Shown here one piece after another: positions 9,200 through 17,353 of a DNA stretch of 40,478 bases. Origin of the DNA: Caldimonas manganoxidans ATCC BAA-369. Its GTDB lineage: Bacteria > Pseudomonadota > Gammaproteobacteria > Burkholderiales > Burkholderiaceae_C. Under the pieces are notes generated by a model. It had not been told where the DNA came from. It saw only the letters and a list, made by a program, of their open reading frames with translations, and did not search any database. The stretch spans positions 1 to 40,478 of the forward strand of contig NZ_KB905953.1 in the NCBI RefSeq assembly GCF_000381125.1. The letters run 5' to 3'. The translations under genes were made by a program, and so were the position numbers. Position 1 is the stretch's first letter. Each line of letters begins with the position of its first letter.

Positions 9200-9831
9200 T
9201 CAGGCTGGCCGAAGATGGCGCTGCCGGCCACGAAGGTGTCGGCCCCGGCATCGGCCACCTGGCGGATGTTGTCCACCTTGATGCCACCGTCGACCTCCAG
9301 GCGAATGTCACGCCCGCTGGCGTCGATCCACTGACGCACTCGCTCGATCTTGCGCAAGGCCGAGGCAATGAAGCTTTGCCCGCCGAAGCCGGGGTTGACG
9401 CTCATGATGAGCACCAAGTCGACTTTGTCGAGCACCCACTCCAGCACGTCGAGGGGCGAGGCCGGGTTGAACACCAAGCCGGCTTGGCAGCCTGCGTCCT
9501 TGATGAGCTGCAAGGTGCGGTCGACGTGAGCGCTGGCTTCGGGGTGGAAGCTGATCAGGTCGGCACCGGCCTTGGCGAACGCCTGGGCCAAGGCATCGAC
9601 GGGTTGCACCATCAGGTGCACGTCGATCGGCACGGGCCGGCCATCCGGGGTCTTGGCATGCGGCTTGAGCGCCTGGCACACCATGGGGCCGAACGTCAGG
9701 TTGGGAACGTAATGGTTGTCCATCACGTCGAAATGGATCCAGTCGGCGCCAGCGGCGATGACCTGGCGCACTTCCTCGCCCAAGCGGGCGAAGTCGGCGG
9801 ACAGAATGGACGGGGCGATGCGGTAGTTCAT
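9154..9831 (-). CDS. rpe: Ribulose-phosphate 3-epimerase
   Basis: Rpe interconverts ribulose-5-phosphate and xylulose-5-phosphate in the pentose phosphate (or Calvin) pathway. The 225-residue TIM barrel starts [20 protein letters not shown] and has [18 protein letters not shown] (metal-binding His/Asp), [14 protein letters not shown] and LEVDGGI, the full set of family signatures. The internal ATG at 9829-9831 was chosen over a longer upstream frame because it fits the family N-terminus and follows GGAGAG. The 3' end overlaps the plus-strand glycosyltransferase. Confidence 0.96.
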   Translation of the reverse strand: MNYRIAPSILSADFARLGEEVRQVIAAGADWIHFDVMDNHYVPNLTFGPMVCQALKPHAKTPDGRPVPIDVHLMVQPVDALAQAFAKAGADLISFHPEASAHVDRTLQLIKDAGCQAGLVFNPASPLDVLEWVLDKVDLVLIMSVNPGFGGQSFIASALRKIERVRQWIDASGRDIRLEVDGGIKVDNIRQVADAGADTFVAGSAIFGQPDYKAVIDAMRAQLAA

Positions 9832-9908
9832 GAGGCTCTCCAGGGCGCAGGGATTGTAGAAGTCCGGCGCGTGCCGGGGTGGGCGCAGGGTTGCTACCAT
9901 CCCGAGGT

Positions 9909-10286
9909 ATGAGCGCCTACGAATTCAGCGTGGAGGTTCAACCGCGCTACCTGCCCGAACATTCCGACCCCGAACAAGGGATGTACGCGTTTGCGTACAC
10001 GGTCACCATCCGCAACACGGGCCAGGTGGCAGCACAGCTGATCTCGCGGCACTGGATCATCACCGATGCCCACGGCCGCATCGAGGAAGTCAAGGGCCTG
10101 GGCGTGGTGGGGCACCAACCCCTGCTCAAGCCGGGCGAGGGGTTCGAGTACACGAGCTGGACCCGTCTGGCCACGCCGTGCGGCACCATGGGCGGCAGTT
10201 ACTTCTGCGTGGCCGAGGACGGTGAGCGCTTCGAAGTGCCGATTCCGGCGTTCTCGCTGTCCGCCCAGCGCAACCACCTGCATTGA
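9909..10286 (+). CDS. apaG: ApaG protein (Co2+/Mg2+ efflux family)
   Basis: A 125-residue protein of the ApaG family, an Ig-like beta-sandwich of unsettled biochemical role that has been linked to cobalt/magnesium homeostasis and protein-protein contacts. The sequence contains [62 protein letters not shown] and VPIPAFSL, all hallmarks of the family over its full length. The ATG at 9909 begins [14 protein letters not shown]. The downstream membrane-protein gene starts immediately after, so the two are probably co-transcribed. Confidence 0.94.
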   Translation: MSAYEFSVEVQPRYLPEHSDPEQGMYAFAYTVTIRNTGQVAAQLISRHWIITDAHGRIEEVKGLGVVGHQPLLKPGEGFEYTSWTRLATPCGTMGGSYFCVAEDGERFEVPIPAFSLSAQRNHLH

Positions 10287-10294
10287 CCGCTCGC

Positions 10295-12361
10295 ATGCCT
10301 GGCCTGTTCGATGCCCGGCCCGCCGCGGTGTGGGACCTGAATTCGCTGCTCGCTGCCTTGGACCCGCGCGCCCCGCGGGCCGAGCGCAATCTGTGGCTGG
10401 TGCGCTTGCTGGAGTGGCTGCGCCGCAGCCCGGTCTCGCCCAAGCCGGCCGAGGGCTCGGCCCCGGCGGCCGTGCCGCCCGGCACGCCTCGGCCCGTGCT
10501 CAAGCTGCGCCATCTGCTCAATTTGTTGGACCGGGAGCCCGAATATCGGGCCCGGCTCGTGGAATTGCTGGCCCGCACCCTGGTGGACATGGATGCCACG
10601 TTGTTGCTGGCCGACTTCGGCTTTGCCTCCCACAGAGCCTTCTTCAGCGAGGTGCTGGAACGCCTCCAGCGCAAGCTGCTGCCAGGCACACCGGACACGG
10701 AAGACTGGTCGGAGCTGTTTCAGCTGATGTTCAGCGATGCCAACGATGCACAGTGGCTGCAAGCGATCGACGACGAGACGCTGGATCGACTCGCAGCCCT
10801 GTTGCGCGAGGCGGTGGCCGCCAGCCGGCATCCCAAAGCCGCTGAGAGCTGGCGCACGGCGCTGCTGGACGCCACGGTCATGTGCCTGACACAAGCGCGC
10901 GCGTTGGCCTTCTCGGCCGACGTGCGCATACGCCTGGCCGGCGCGGCCCGTGCACTGGTGCCGTTTCATCAATTGCTGCGCGCCTTCCAGTCCGTACGCC
11001 AGGAGCTGGAGGCCGCACCACCGCGCCCCGAGGCCTTGGGCCCGGCGCTGCGCTACTTCCACACCGTGCTGGATGCCTGCCGGCGCGATGCAGACACGGT
11101 CTATGACACGCTGGAAGACACGGGCATCTCCGTCAACATCGTGTTTGCCGTGCAGCAGTTGCAAGCCCGGCTGGACCGGGCCCAACAGTTGCTGGACAGC
11201 CTGCTCAGCGAAGCGCCGGCGCGGGCCGTGCGCGACTTGGTGGTGCAGCTGGCGCACACCGCCGAGCGCCGGCGCAGCGTGCGGGCCCTGGTGGCACGCA
11301 ATTACTCCTTGCTGGCGCGCAAGATGGCCGAACGCAATGCGGAAACGGGCGAACACTACATCACCCGCAACCGCCGCGAGTATCTCCAGATGGTTTGGCG
11401 CGCCGCAGGCGGCGGGGCGGTCACGACGGTGACGGTCTTTCTGAAGTTTCTGATCGGCCTGATGGGCTTGTCGGGCTTCTTCGCAGGGATGGCCGCCGGA
11501 CTGAACTATGCGATCAGCTTCGTGGCCATCCAACTCGCTCATTTCACCCTGGCCACCAAGCAGCCCGCCATGACCGCGCCAGCCATGGCCCACAAGCTCG
11601 GCGACTTGGGCCGTGACGAAGCGGTGGAGGATTTCGTCGACGAAGTCAGCCACCTCATTCGCACACAGGTGGCCGGCATCGTGGGCAATGTGAGCGTGGT
11701 GCTGCCCTGCGCCTTGGCCGTGCAATGGGGGTGGAGCCTGGTGTTCGGTGCGCCGCTGATCGGGGTCGACCAGGCTCGCTATGCCGTCGATTCGCTCAGC
11801 GCCTTGGGCTGGACGCCGGTGTATGCAGCCGCCACGGGCGTGCTGTTGTTTGCCTCCAGCCTGATCGCCGGCTGGGCCGAGAATTGGTTCGTGCTGCACC
11901 GCTTGGGCAGCGCACTGCGCTGGAACCCGCGCATCGTGGCGCGACTGGGCGCCCACCGCGCCGCACGCTGGTCCGCTTGGCTGCAAGCCCATGTCTCGGG
12001 CTTGGCCGGCAATGTCTCGCTGGGACTGATGCTGGGGCTGGTGCCTGCCGTGGCGCACTTTTTCGGCATCGGCTTTGACGTGCGGCACGTGACCTTGGCC
12101 AGCGGTCAGCTGGGCGTGGCCTTGGGCGCCATCGGCTGGGAGCTGCTGTCCACCCCGGGGTTTTGGCTGGCGGTGACGGGTATCGCACTGACCGGCGTGC
12201 TCAATGTGACGGTGAGCTTCCTGCTGGCGTTCCGCCTGGCGCTGCGCGCACGCAACATCCGCCTGAAAGACCGTGGACGCATCCACGCCGCGGTCTGGGC
12301 CCGGCTGCGCCAGCGCCCCTGGAGCTTCTTGTGGCCGCCCCGCGACCCGGCAGCGAGCTGA
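10295..12361 (+). CDS. Large membrane protein of the SpecR (Gcr) family
   Basis: A 688-residue protein matching the betaproteobacterial family often named site-specific recombinase Gcr/SpecR. The N-terminal half (to about 370) is soluble and Leu/Arg-rich; the C-terminal half carries about six hydrophobic segments, for example FLKFLIGLMGLSGFFAGMA, IVGNVSVVLPCALAV, VLLFASSLIAGWAENW and VNVTVSFLLAFRLAL-like stretches. No tyrosine- or serine-recombinase active site is visible, so the inherited name is doubtful and an inner-membrane role is more likely. The ATG at 10295 is preferred; a TTG at 10283 overlapping the apaG stop is an alternative. The conserved DEVSHLIRTQVAGI/VGNVSVV region is a family landmark. 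Confidence 0.8.
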   Translation: MPGLFDARPAAVWDLNSLLAALDPRAPRAERNLWLVRLLEWLRRSPVSPKPAEGSAPAAVPPGTPRPVLKLRHLLNLLDREPEYRARLVELLARTLVDMDATLLLADFGFASHRAFFSEVLERLQRKLLPGTPDTEDWSELFQLMFSDANDAQWLQAIDDETLDRLAALLREAVAASRHPKAAESWRTALLDATVMCLTQARALAFSADVRIRLAGAARALVPFHQLLRAFQSVRQELEAAPPRPEALGPALRYFHTVLDACRRDADTVYDTLEDTGISVNIVFAVQQLQARLDRAQQLLDSLLSEAPARAVRDLVVQLAHTAERRRSVRALVARNYSLLARKMAERNAETGEHYITRNRREYLQMVWRAAGGGAVTTVTVFLKFLIGLMGLSGFFAGMAAGLNYAISFVAIQLAHFTLATKQPAMTAPAMAHKLGDLGRDEAVEDFVDEVSHLIRTQVAGIVGNVSVVLPCALAVQWGWSLVFGAPLIGVDQARYAVDSLSALGWTPVYAAATGVLLFASSLIAGWAENWFVLHRLGSALRWNPRIVARLGAHRAARWSAWLQAHVSGLAGNVSLGLMLGLVPAVAHFFGIGFDVRHVTLASGQLGVALGAIGWELLSTPGFWLAVTGIALTGVLNVTVSFLLAFRLALRARNIRLKDRGRIHAAVWARLRQRPWSFLWPPRDPAAS

Positions 12362-12370
12362 TCGGGGCCG

Positions 12371-12496
12371 TCAATGGGGCGGCGTCTGCGTCTCGTCGCG
12401 ACGCTCACCCTTGCGGCGGCCGGAGAACATCGTCCACCACACGATGAGGATCAACAAGACCAAGGCGCCCAGCGCCTCCAGCAAGATCAACCACAT
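12371..12496 (-). CDS. Possible 41-residue single-pass membrane protein
   Basis: A short minus-strand ORF starts MWLILLEALGALVLLILIVW and ends with a charged tail (SGRRKGERRDETQTPPH). It is one clear transmembrane segment followed by a positively charged cytoplasmic end, with a C-terminus just past the 3' end of the membrane-protein gene. Its ATG (12494-12496) interlocks with the ATG of mltA on the other strand in the sequence CATG. AGGACAGGACGAAG precedes the start but is a weak ribosome binding site. No homologue is recognised; it could be a real small envelope protein or a chance hydrophobic ORF. Confidence 0.45.
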   Translation of the reverse strand: MWLILLEALGALVLLILIVWWTMFSGRRKGERRDETQTPPH

Positions 12497-13676
12497 GTCT
12501 TCGTCCTGTCCTGTTGGGACCAGCGCTCCAAAGCGCCCCGTCTTGCGGTGGCGCATGGCCGCGGCCGCCGCCATTCTAGGGATGCTGGCCGCCTGCGGCA
12601 CCGTGGCGCCACCTGGCACTGCGGTCGAGCAAGCACCGATGGCTCGGGTCATCGAGCAGCCCAAGTCCCGTTGGGTGCCGGTGGGCTGGGATGCCTTGCC
12701 CGGCTGGGCCGACGACCAGATCGTGCGGGCCTGGCCGGCGCTGTTGCGCAGTTGCACCCGCCCGGCCGCCGGCTGGGAGGAGGTTTGCGCCAGCGCCCAG
12801 GCTTTGCGCGAGCCCCACGAGGCGGCGGTGCGGGCGTGGCTGCAGCAGCATCTGCGCCCGTACCGGGTGGAGCCGCTGGACGGCTCGGCCACCGATGGAC
12901 TGCTAACGGCCTACTACGAACCCCTGATCGAGGCGCGCCGCTTGCCCGATGCACGCTTCCGGGTGCCACTGTACCGTGCACCAGCCGACCTGGCCCAACG
13001 CCGCCCCTATTGGACCCGTGCGCAGCTGGAAACCCTGCCGGCGGCCAAGGCCGCCCTCAAGGGCTTGGAAATCGCTTACGTGGCCGACCCGCTGGATGCG
13101 CTGATCCTGCATGTCCAGGGCTCGGGCCGGCTCGCGCTGACCGAACCCGACGGTCGCCAGCGCCTGGTGCGCCTGGCCTTCGCCGGCCACAATGACCAGC
13201 CTTACCGGTCCGTGGGCCGCTGGCTGGTGGACCAGGGAGCGCTGCCCTTGGAGCAGGCGTCTTGGCCGGCCATCAAACAGTGGGCGCGCGCCCATCCGCA
13301 GCGCGTGACCGAACTGCTGCATGCCAATCCCCGCTATGTCTTCTTCCGCGAAGAGCCTTTGCCCGACCCCAGCGTCGGCCCGGTCGGCGCCCAAGGGGTG
13401 CCGCTGACGCCCGGCCGCTCGCTCGCCGTGGATCGCGGCTCGATTCCGTACGGAACGCCGGTGTGGATTGCCAGCACCGAGCCACCGACACGCCCCGGCG
13501 GCGAGCCGCGGCCCCTGCAACGTCTCATGGTGGCCCAGGATACCGGCGGGGCCATCGTCGGAGCGGTGCGCGGCGATTTCTTCTGGGGCTGGGGCGAGGG
13601 CGCCGAGGAACTGGCCGGACGGATGAAGCAGCCGCTGAAACTGTGGGTGCTGTGGCCGCGCCAACCTCCGTTGTGA
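12495..13676 (+). CDS. mltA: Membrane-bound lytic murein transglycosylase A
   Basis: MltA cleaves the peptidoglycan glycan strand with formation of 1,6-anhydromuropeptides, acting from the outer membrane. The 393-residue protein has a basic N-terminus, a hydrophobic stretch and the lipobox LAAC (lipidated Cys34), so it is a lipoprotein. The MltA domain includes YYEPLIEARR, FRVPLY and DPLDALILHVQGSGR; the C-terminal 3D domain has MVAQDTGGAIVGAVRGDFFWG with the catalytic Asp. The start at 12495 was chosen because the next in-frame ATG (12555) would lose the positive residues of the signal peptide; neither has a strong ribosome binding site. Confidence 0.93.
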   Translation: MSSSCPVGTSAPKRPVLRWRMAAAAAILGMLAACGTVAPPGTAVEQAPMARVIEQPKSRWVPVGWDALPGWADDQIVRAWPALLRSCTRPAAGWEEVCASAQALREPHEAAVRAWLQQHLRPYRVEPLDGSATDGLLTAYYEPLIEARRLPDARFRVPLYRAPADLAQRRPYWTRAQLETLPAAKAALKGLEIAYVADPLDALILHVQGSGRLALTEPDGRQRLVRLAFAGHNDQPYRSVGRWLVDQGALPLEQASWPAIKQWARAHPQRVTELLHANPRYVFFREEPLPDPSVGPVGAQGVPLTPGRSLAVDRGSIPYGTPVWIASTEPPTRPGGEPRPLQRLMVAQDTGGAIVGAVRGDFFWGWGEGAEELAGRMKQPLKLWVLWPRQPPL

Positions 13677-13698
13677 GCACGCCCCTGCGGCGGCGTGC
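13677..13698 (+). terminator. GC-rich hairpin after mltA
   Basis: GCACGCC (13677-13683) and GGCGTGC (13692-13698) form a perfect 7-pair stem with an 8-base loop directly after the mltA stop codon. There is no T-run, so it may be a Rho-independent-like pause or simple mRNA 3' protection. Confidence 0.35.
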
Positions 13699-13832
13699 GA
13701 GCCGGTCTTGTCCGCGCGCAGGGGGACTGAAACGTTGAATCGGTATGCGCCGGTCGCTGGCCCGCAGCCGCCGGCAGGGTCTTTACATCGGTTCACGCAC
13801 CCGTTGCACGGCAGACGCACGACACTTGCACC

Positions 13833-14417
13833 ATGCAGGCCATGAAGTCAACTCCCTTGACTGCCTCGCGAGCTTGGCTGCGATGGGGTGGCTTGCCCGG
13901 GGCTGCCGTGCTGGCGGCGGCTCTGGGCGGCTGCGCAACCCCACGGGCCGTGCCGGTGGCCTCGGCCGTGCCGGCCGCCGCCAGCCAGCCGTTGTACTTC
14001 TATCCGATGCAGGGTCAGGACGAGCGCCGCCAGCACCGCGACCGCTATGAGTGCTACCGCTGGGCCGTCCAGCAGACCGGGCGCGATCCGGGCATGATCC
14101 CGGTGGGTCGCAGCACGAGGGCGCCGCTGGCCACCGTCTACGACCCTGAGCCGGGACGTGACACCGCGCTGGGCGCCGCCGCCGGGGCCATCGTCGGCAG
14201 CCTGACGGCCTCCTCCCCGCGCCATGCGGGCGAAGCCGCCGCCGTCGGGCTGGTGTTGGGGGCCATCATCGGCGCCGCCTCGGACCAGGCGCGCGCCGAG
14301 GAAGCCCGACGGCTCAATGCGCAGGCCGCCGCATCGGCCTTGCCGCCGCCGGCGTACGATGAGCTGCGCCGTGCCATGGCCGCCTGCATGAGCGGCCGAG
14401 GCTATGCGGTACGCTGA
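13833..14417 (+). CDS. Glycine-zipper lipoprotein with C-terminal GRGYxVR signature
   Basis: A 194-residue exported protein. The N-terminal 34 residues form a lipoprotein signal (hydrophobic AAVLAAALGGC, Cys34). A DRYECYRWAVQQTGRDPG motif (about 66-83) is followed by a glycine zipper (ALGAAAGAIVGS and VGLVLGAIIGAAS), which usually packs into or along membranes, then an Ala/Arg helix, and the end reads ACMSGRGYAVR. The ECYRWAVxQTG block followed by a zipper is known from outer-membrane glycine-zipper proteins of unknown function. ATG 13833 was taken; ATG 13842 is equally possible. It is followed 22 bases later by a gene sharing the motif block and C-terminal ending. Confidence 0.7.
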   Translation: MQAMKSTPLTASRAWLRWGGLPGAAVLAAALGGCATPRAVPVASAVPAAASQPLYFYPMQGQDERRQHRDRYECYRWAVQQTGRDPGMIPVGRSTRAPLATVYDPEPGRDTALGAAAGAIVGSLTASSPRHAGEAAAVGLVLGAIIGAASDQARAEEARRLNAQAAASALPPPAYDELRRAMAACMSGRGYAVR

Positions 14418-14439
14418 CACCGTGCCACCAGGAGGCCCT

Positions 14440-15375
14440 ATGCTGAAACTGCCCACCCCGCTGCGCCGCCCCTGGCCCTGGCTGCTGGCGGCCCTGTGGA
14501 CCGCCAGCGGCGCCTGGGCCCAGGAGGGCTGGCGTCCCAAGGATGGCCGTGATGCCGATCGCGAGCGCCCCCACCCGCTGAGCCGGGTGGTCGAGCAGCA
14601 CCGGGGTTGGCAAGACGGTCCGCGTGTGGGCGAGCGTTTTGGTCAAGGGCAACGCCCGCCCCGCGTGGGGGAATCGCGCCTGTCGGGCGATGGGCCGGCC
14701 CCGGAGCGTCCCGCTCGGCTGCGCGACGGCCCGCCCGAGCGGGACGGGTCGGCCCGGCCGGGTCGCCCCCGTGACGAGGATCGCTCATGGGACGATGGGC
14801 GCCGCTGGCAGGGCCAGCCCCCGCCGGCCTCGAGTGGCGGCAGCTGGCAGCCGGTGCCACCGCCTCGTCCGCCGCGCCCGGGTCATGTGGTCTATCAGCT
14901 GCCCCCCACCACCTACTCCACGGTCTACTTGGGCGCGCCGTACTGGTTCTACCAGGGGGTGTGGTACAGCCGCCGCGGCAGCGCCTATGTGGTGGTGCGT
15001 CCGCCGGTCGGTCTGTACGTCAGCACCCTGCCCTACTATCACCGGGTGGTGTATTGGGGTCCCTCGGTGTATTACGTGCTCGATGACGTGTACTACGCCC
15101 CGCTGTCCACCGGGGGATACCAGGTGGTAGAGCCCCCGAGCCAGGCCGCCAGTGCGAGTTTCGACTATCCGATCGCATACCCTGCGCGCCAACAAAGCGC
15201 TCAGCAACAAGCCGACGACCAGTTCCAGTGCCACGAATGGGCGGTGTCGGTCAGCCGCTTCGACCCGAGCTGGCTGGGCAGCGGCCAGCCGATGGAGGAC
15301 AGCCCGACGCTGCGGGACAACTATCGGCGCGCCTGGTCGGCCTGCATGGAAGGACGGGGCTATAGCGTGCGCTGA
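14440..15375 (+). CDS. Exported DUF6515-like protein
   Basis: A 311-residue secreted protein with a signal peptide (to about residue 27, ASGAWAQ), a long disordered Arg/Pro/Asp-rich region (about 28-145), then a Tyr-rich beta region (GAPYWFYQGVWYSRRG, YVVVRPPVGLYVSTLPYYH, GPSVYYVLDDVYYAPL) typical of DUF6515 proteins. The C-terminal part (FQCHEWAVSVSRFDPSW, then ACMEGRGYSVR) parallels the preceding gene. The ATG at 14440 has a good AGGAGG ribosome binding site, better than the upstream in-frame ATG at 14404. Function is unknown; an envelope or matrix role is plausible. Confidence 0.72.
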   Translation: MLKLPTPLRRPWPWLLAALWTASGAWAQEGWRPKDGRDADRERPHPLSRVVEQHRGWQDGPRVGERFGQGQRPPRVGESRLSGDGPAPERPARLRDGPPERDGSARPGRPRDEDRSWDDGRRWQGQPPPASSGGSWQPVPPPRPPRPGHVVYQLPPTTYSTVYLGAPYWFYQGVWYSRRGSAYVVVRPPVGLYVSTLPYYHRVVYWGPSVYYVLDDVYYAPLSTGGYQVVEPPSQAASASFDYPIAYPARQQSAQQQADDQFQCHEWAVSVSRFDPSWLGSGQPMEDSPTLRDNYRRAWSACMEGRGYSVR

Positions 15376-15417
15376 GACGGGCGTGGTGTCATCTTTCGCA
15401 CGCCCGCGCCACGGCGG

Positions 15418-15437
15418 GGCTTGACTTTCGTCAAGCC
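15418..15437. promoter_or_regulatory. Perfect 20-bp palindrome resembling an FNR/CRP-family site
   Basis: GGCTTGAC-TTTC-GTCAAGCC is a perfect inverted repeat with 8-bp arms, 47 bases before the sensor kinase ATG. The core TTGAC-N4-GTCAA differs from the FNR consensus TTGAT-N4-ATCAA only in the last base of each half. It could be an operator for an FNR/DNR-type regulator; as RNA it would also form a tight hairpin. Confidence 0.5.
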
Positions 15438-15484
15438 AGGGCCGATCGTGAGGCCATCGTGGTTCGCGCGACGGTGCCGTGCCG

Positions 15485-17353
15485 ATGAACGATCTGCCCA
15501 GTCTGTGGCGTGTCTTGGTCGATGACTGCCCGGACGCCGTGATGTTGCTCTCGCCCGATGGGCGGGTGTGCGAGCTCAATGCCACGGCACAGCAGTTGTT
15601 CGGCTACGACCCCGCAGAGGCTGCGGGGGTCTTGCTGTCCGATTTGATCGCGCCGGCCGGGCAGGCCGATGCCGTGGCCCAGAGCCTGGCTCGGGCGCGC
15701 GACGAAGGCGTGGTGGTCGAGGAAGTCGAGCGTCGGCGCCGCGACGGCTCGTTGGTGTCGGTCAGCGCATCGACCAAGGCCGTGCTGGACCCCCAAGGCC
15801 GCTTGCAGTGCTACTTGTGCACGATGAAAGACGTGACGCACCTGAAGGTGTTGCGTCAGGCGCAATGGATCGAATCGCGCTATCGCACGGTGCTGGAGTT
15901 CGTCCCGGATGCGATCGTGATCGCCAATGCCAGCGGCTGCATCGTGTATGCCAACACCCAGGCCGAGCGCATGTTCGGTTACGCCTCGCGGCAATGGCTG
16001 GGGCTGCCGGTCGAACAGTTGTTGCCCGAGCGCTTGCGGGCCGTGCATGCCGCGCACCGCGGCCGATACGCCCAGGCGCCACGGGCGCGCACCATGGGAG
16101 CCGGCTTGGAATTGTTGGGGCAGCGGCGCGACGGGCGAGAGTTTCCCGTGGAAATCAGCTTGAGCCCGATGGTCAGCGACGAGGGGGTCCTGATCGTCAG
16201 CGCCGTGCGGGACCTGAGTGAGCGCGAAGAGCTGCGCCGGCGCGCCGACCGCAAGTTCAAAGACTTGTTGGAATCGGCCCCCGATGCAATGGTCATCGTC
16301 GACGCCCACGGCCGCATCGTGCTGATCAACTCTCAGACGGAGCGGCTGTTTGGCTGGTCGCGCTCCGAACTGCTCGGGCAAAGCATCGAGATCTTGGTGC
16401 CGTCCCGGCTGCGCGGCGTGCATCCCGACCACCGGGCACGCTTCATGAGCAACCCCAAGGTGCGCTCGATGGGCGCCGGATTGGAGCTGGCCGGGTTGCG
16501 CAAGGACGGCTCGGAATTTCCGGTGGAAATCAGCCTCAGTCCGATCGAAACCGAAGACGGCCTGGTGATCTCGGCGGCCATCCGCGATGCCACCGAACGC
16601 AAACGCATCGAAGCCTCCTTGCACGAGGCCAACCGGCTCAAGAGCGAGTTCTTGGCCAACATGTCCCACGAGCTGAGGACGCCGCTCAATGGCGTGCTGG
16701 GCTTTTCGGAATTGCTGATCGACGAGCTGGCCGGCCCGCTCAATGCCAAGCAACGGGAATACGTGCAAGACATCCTCAACTGCGGCCGCCATTTGCTGCA
16801 ACTGATCAACGACGTGCTCGATTTGTCGAAGATCGAGGCAGGCAAGATGGACCTGCGCCCGGAGGTGTTCCGGGTGGAAGAAGCCCTCCAAGAAGTGTGC
16901 ACCATCATCAATGCCCAAGCGCGCAAAAAGTCGATGCAGGTGCAAACGCTGCTGCCGGCGGCGCTGCCGCCGGTGCGGCTGGATCGGCAAAAGTTCAAAC
17001 AGATTTTGTTCAATTTGCTGTCCAATGCCGTCAAGTTCACCGACAGCGGTGGCCACATCGGGGTGCGGATGGAGGTGTCGAGCCAGCCGCCCTTGCATTG
17101 GTTGAAGCTGTCGGTCAGCGACACGGGCATCGGCATTGCCCCGCAGGACCTGGGGCACTTGTTCGAAGCCTTCCGGCAACTCGATGGGGGCCTGTCGCGC
17201 CGCTATGAGGGCACGGGGCTGGGGCTGGCCCTGACGCGCAAACTGGTCGAACTGCACGGCGGACGCATCGAGGTGCAAAGCACGCCCGGCCAAGGCAGCA
17301 CCTTCACGGTGTGGCTGCCCTGGCACACGACGCTGGAGGCCGCCGCGCCATGA
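15485..17353 (+). CDS. Sensor histidine kinase with three PAS domains
   Basis: A 622-residue kinase without transmembrane segments, so it probably senses a cytoplasmic cue. Three PAS domains occupy about residues 8-125, 130-250 and 255-375. PAS2 and PAS3 are clear duplicates (RTMGAGLEL and RSMGAGLEL, each followed by [10 protein letters not shown], about 124 residues apart). HisKA follows with [19 protein letters not shown] (phospho-acceptor His395), then the HATPase N box [11 protein letters not shown]1 DTGIGIAP and G2 GTGLGLAL. Translation is coupled through ATGA to a double-receiver response regulator. ATG 15485 was chosen; GTG 15479 in frame is possible. The ligand is unknown; no haem or flavin site was identified. 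Confidence 0.88.
   Translation: MNDLPSLWRVLVDDCPDAVMLLSPDGRVCELNATAQQLFGYDPAEAAGVLLSDLIAPAGQADAVAQSLARARDEGVVVEEVERRRRDGSLVSVSASTKAVLDPQGRLQCYLCTMKDVTHLKVLRQAQWIESRYRTVLEFVPDAIVIANASGCIVYANTQAERMFGYASRQWLGLPVEQLLPERLRAVHAAHRGRYAQAPRARTMGAGLELLGQRRDGREFPVEISLSPMVSDEGVLIVSAVRDLSEREELRRRADRKFKDLLESAPDAMVIVDAHGRIVLINSQTERLFGWSRSELLGQSIEILVPSRLRGVHPDHRARFMSNPKVRSMGAGLELAGLRKDGSEFPVEISLSPIETEDGLVISAAIRDATERKRIEASLHEANRLKSEFLANMSHELRTPLNGVLGFSELLIDELAGPLNAKQREYVQDILNCGRHLLQLINDVLDLSKIEAGKMDLRPEVFRVEEALQEVCTIINAQARKKSMQVQTLLPAALPPVRLDRQKFKQILFNLLSNAVKFTDSGGHIGVRMEVSSQPPLHWLKLSVSDTGIGIAPQDLGHLFEAFRQLDGGLSRRYEGTGLGLALTRKLVELHGGRIEVQSTPGQGSTFTVWLPWHTTLEAAAP

Noticed and set aside
10199-12286. 695-codon minus-strand ORF opposite the SpecR-family gene
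   Set aside because: His/Gln/Arg-rich composition typical of antisense reading in GC-rich DNA, with no recognisable motif.
10295-12361. Integrase or recombinase activity of the SpecR-family protein
   Set aside because: No active-site pattern of tyrosine or serine recombinases and multiple membrane segments.
12371-12892. Longer minus-strand version (173 codons) of the small membrane ORF
   Set aside because: Its N-terminal part lies opposite mltA and has no own signature; only the last 41 codons have a protein-like membrane segment.
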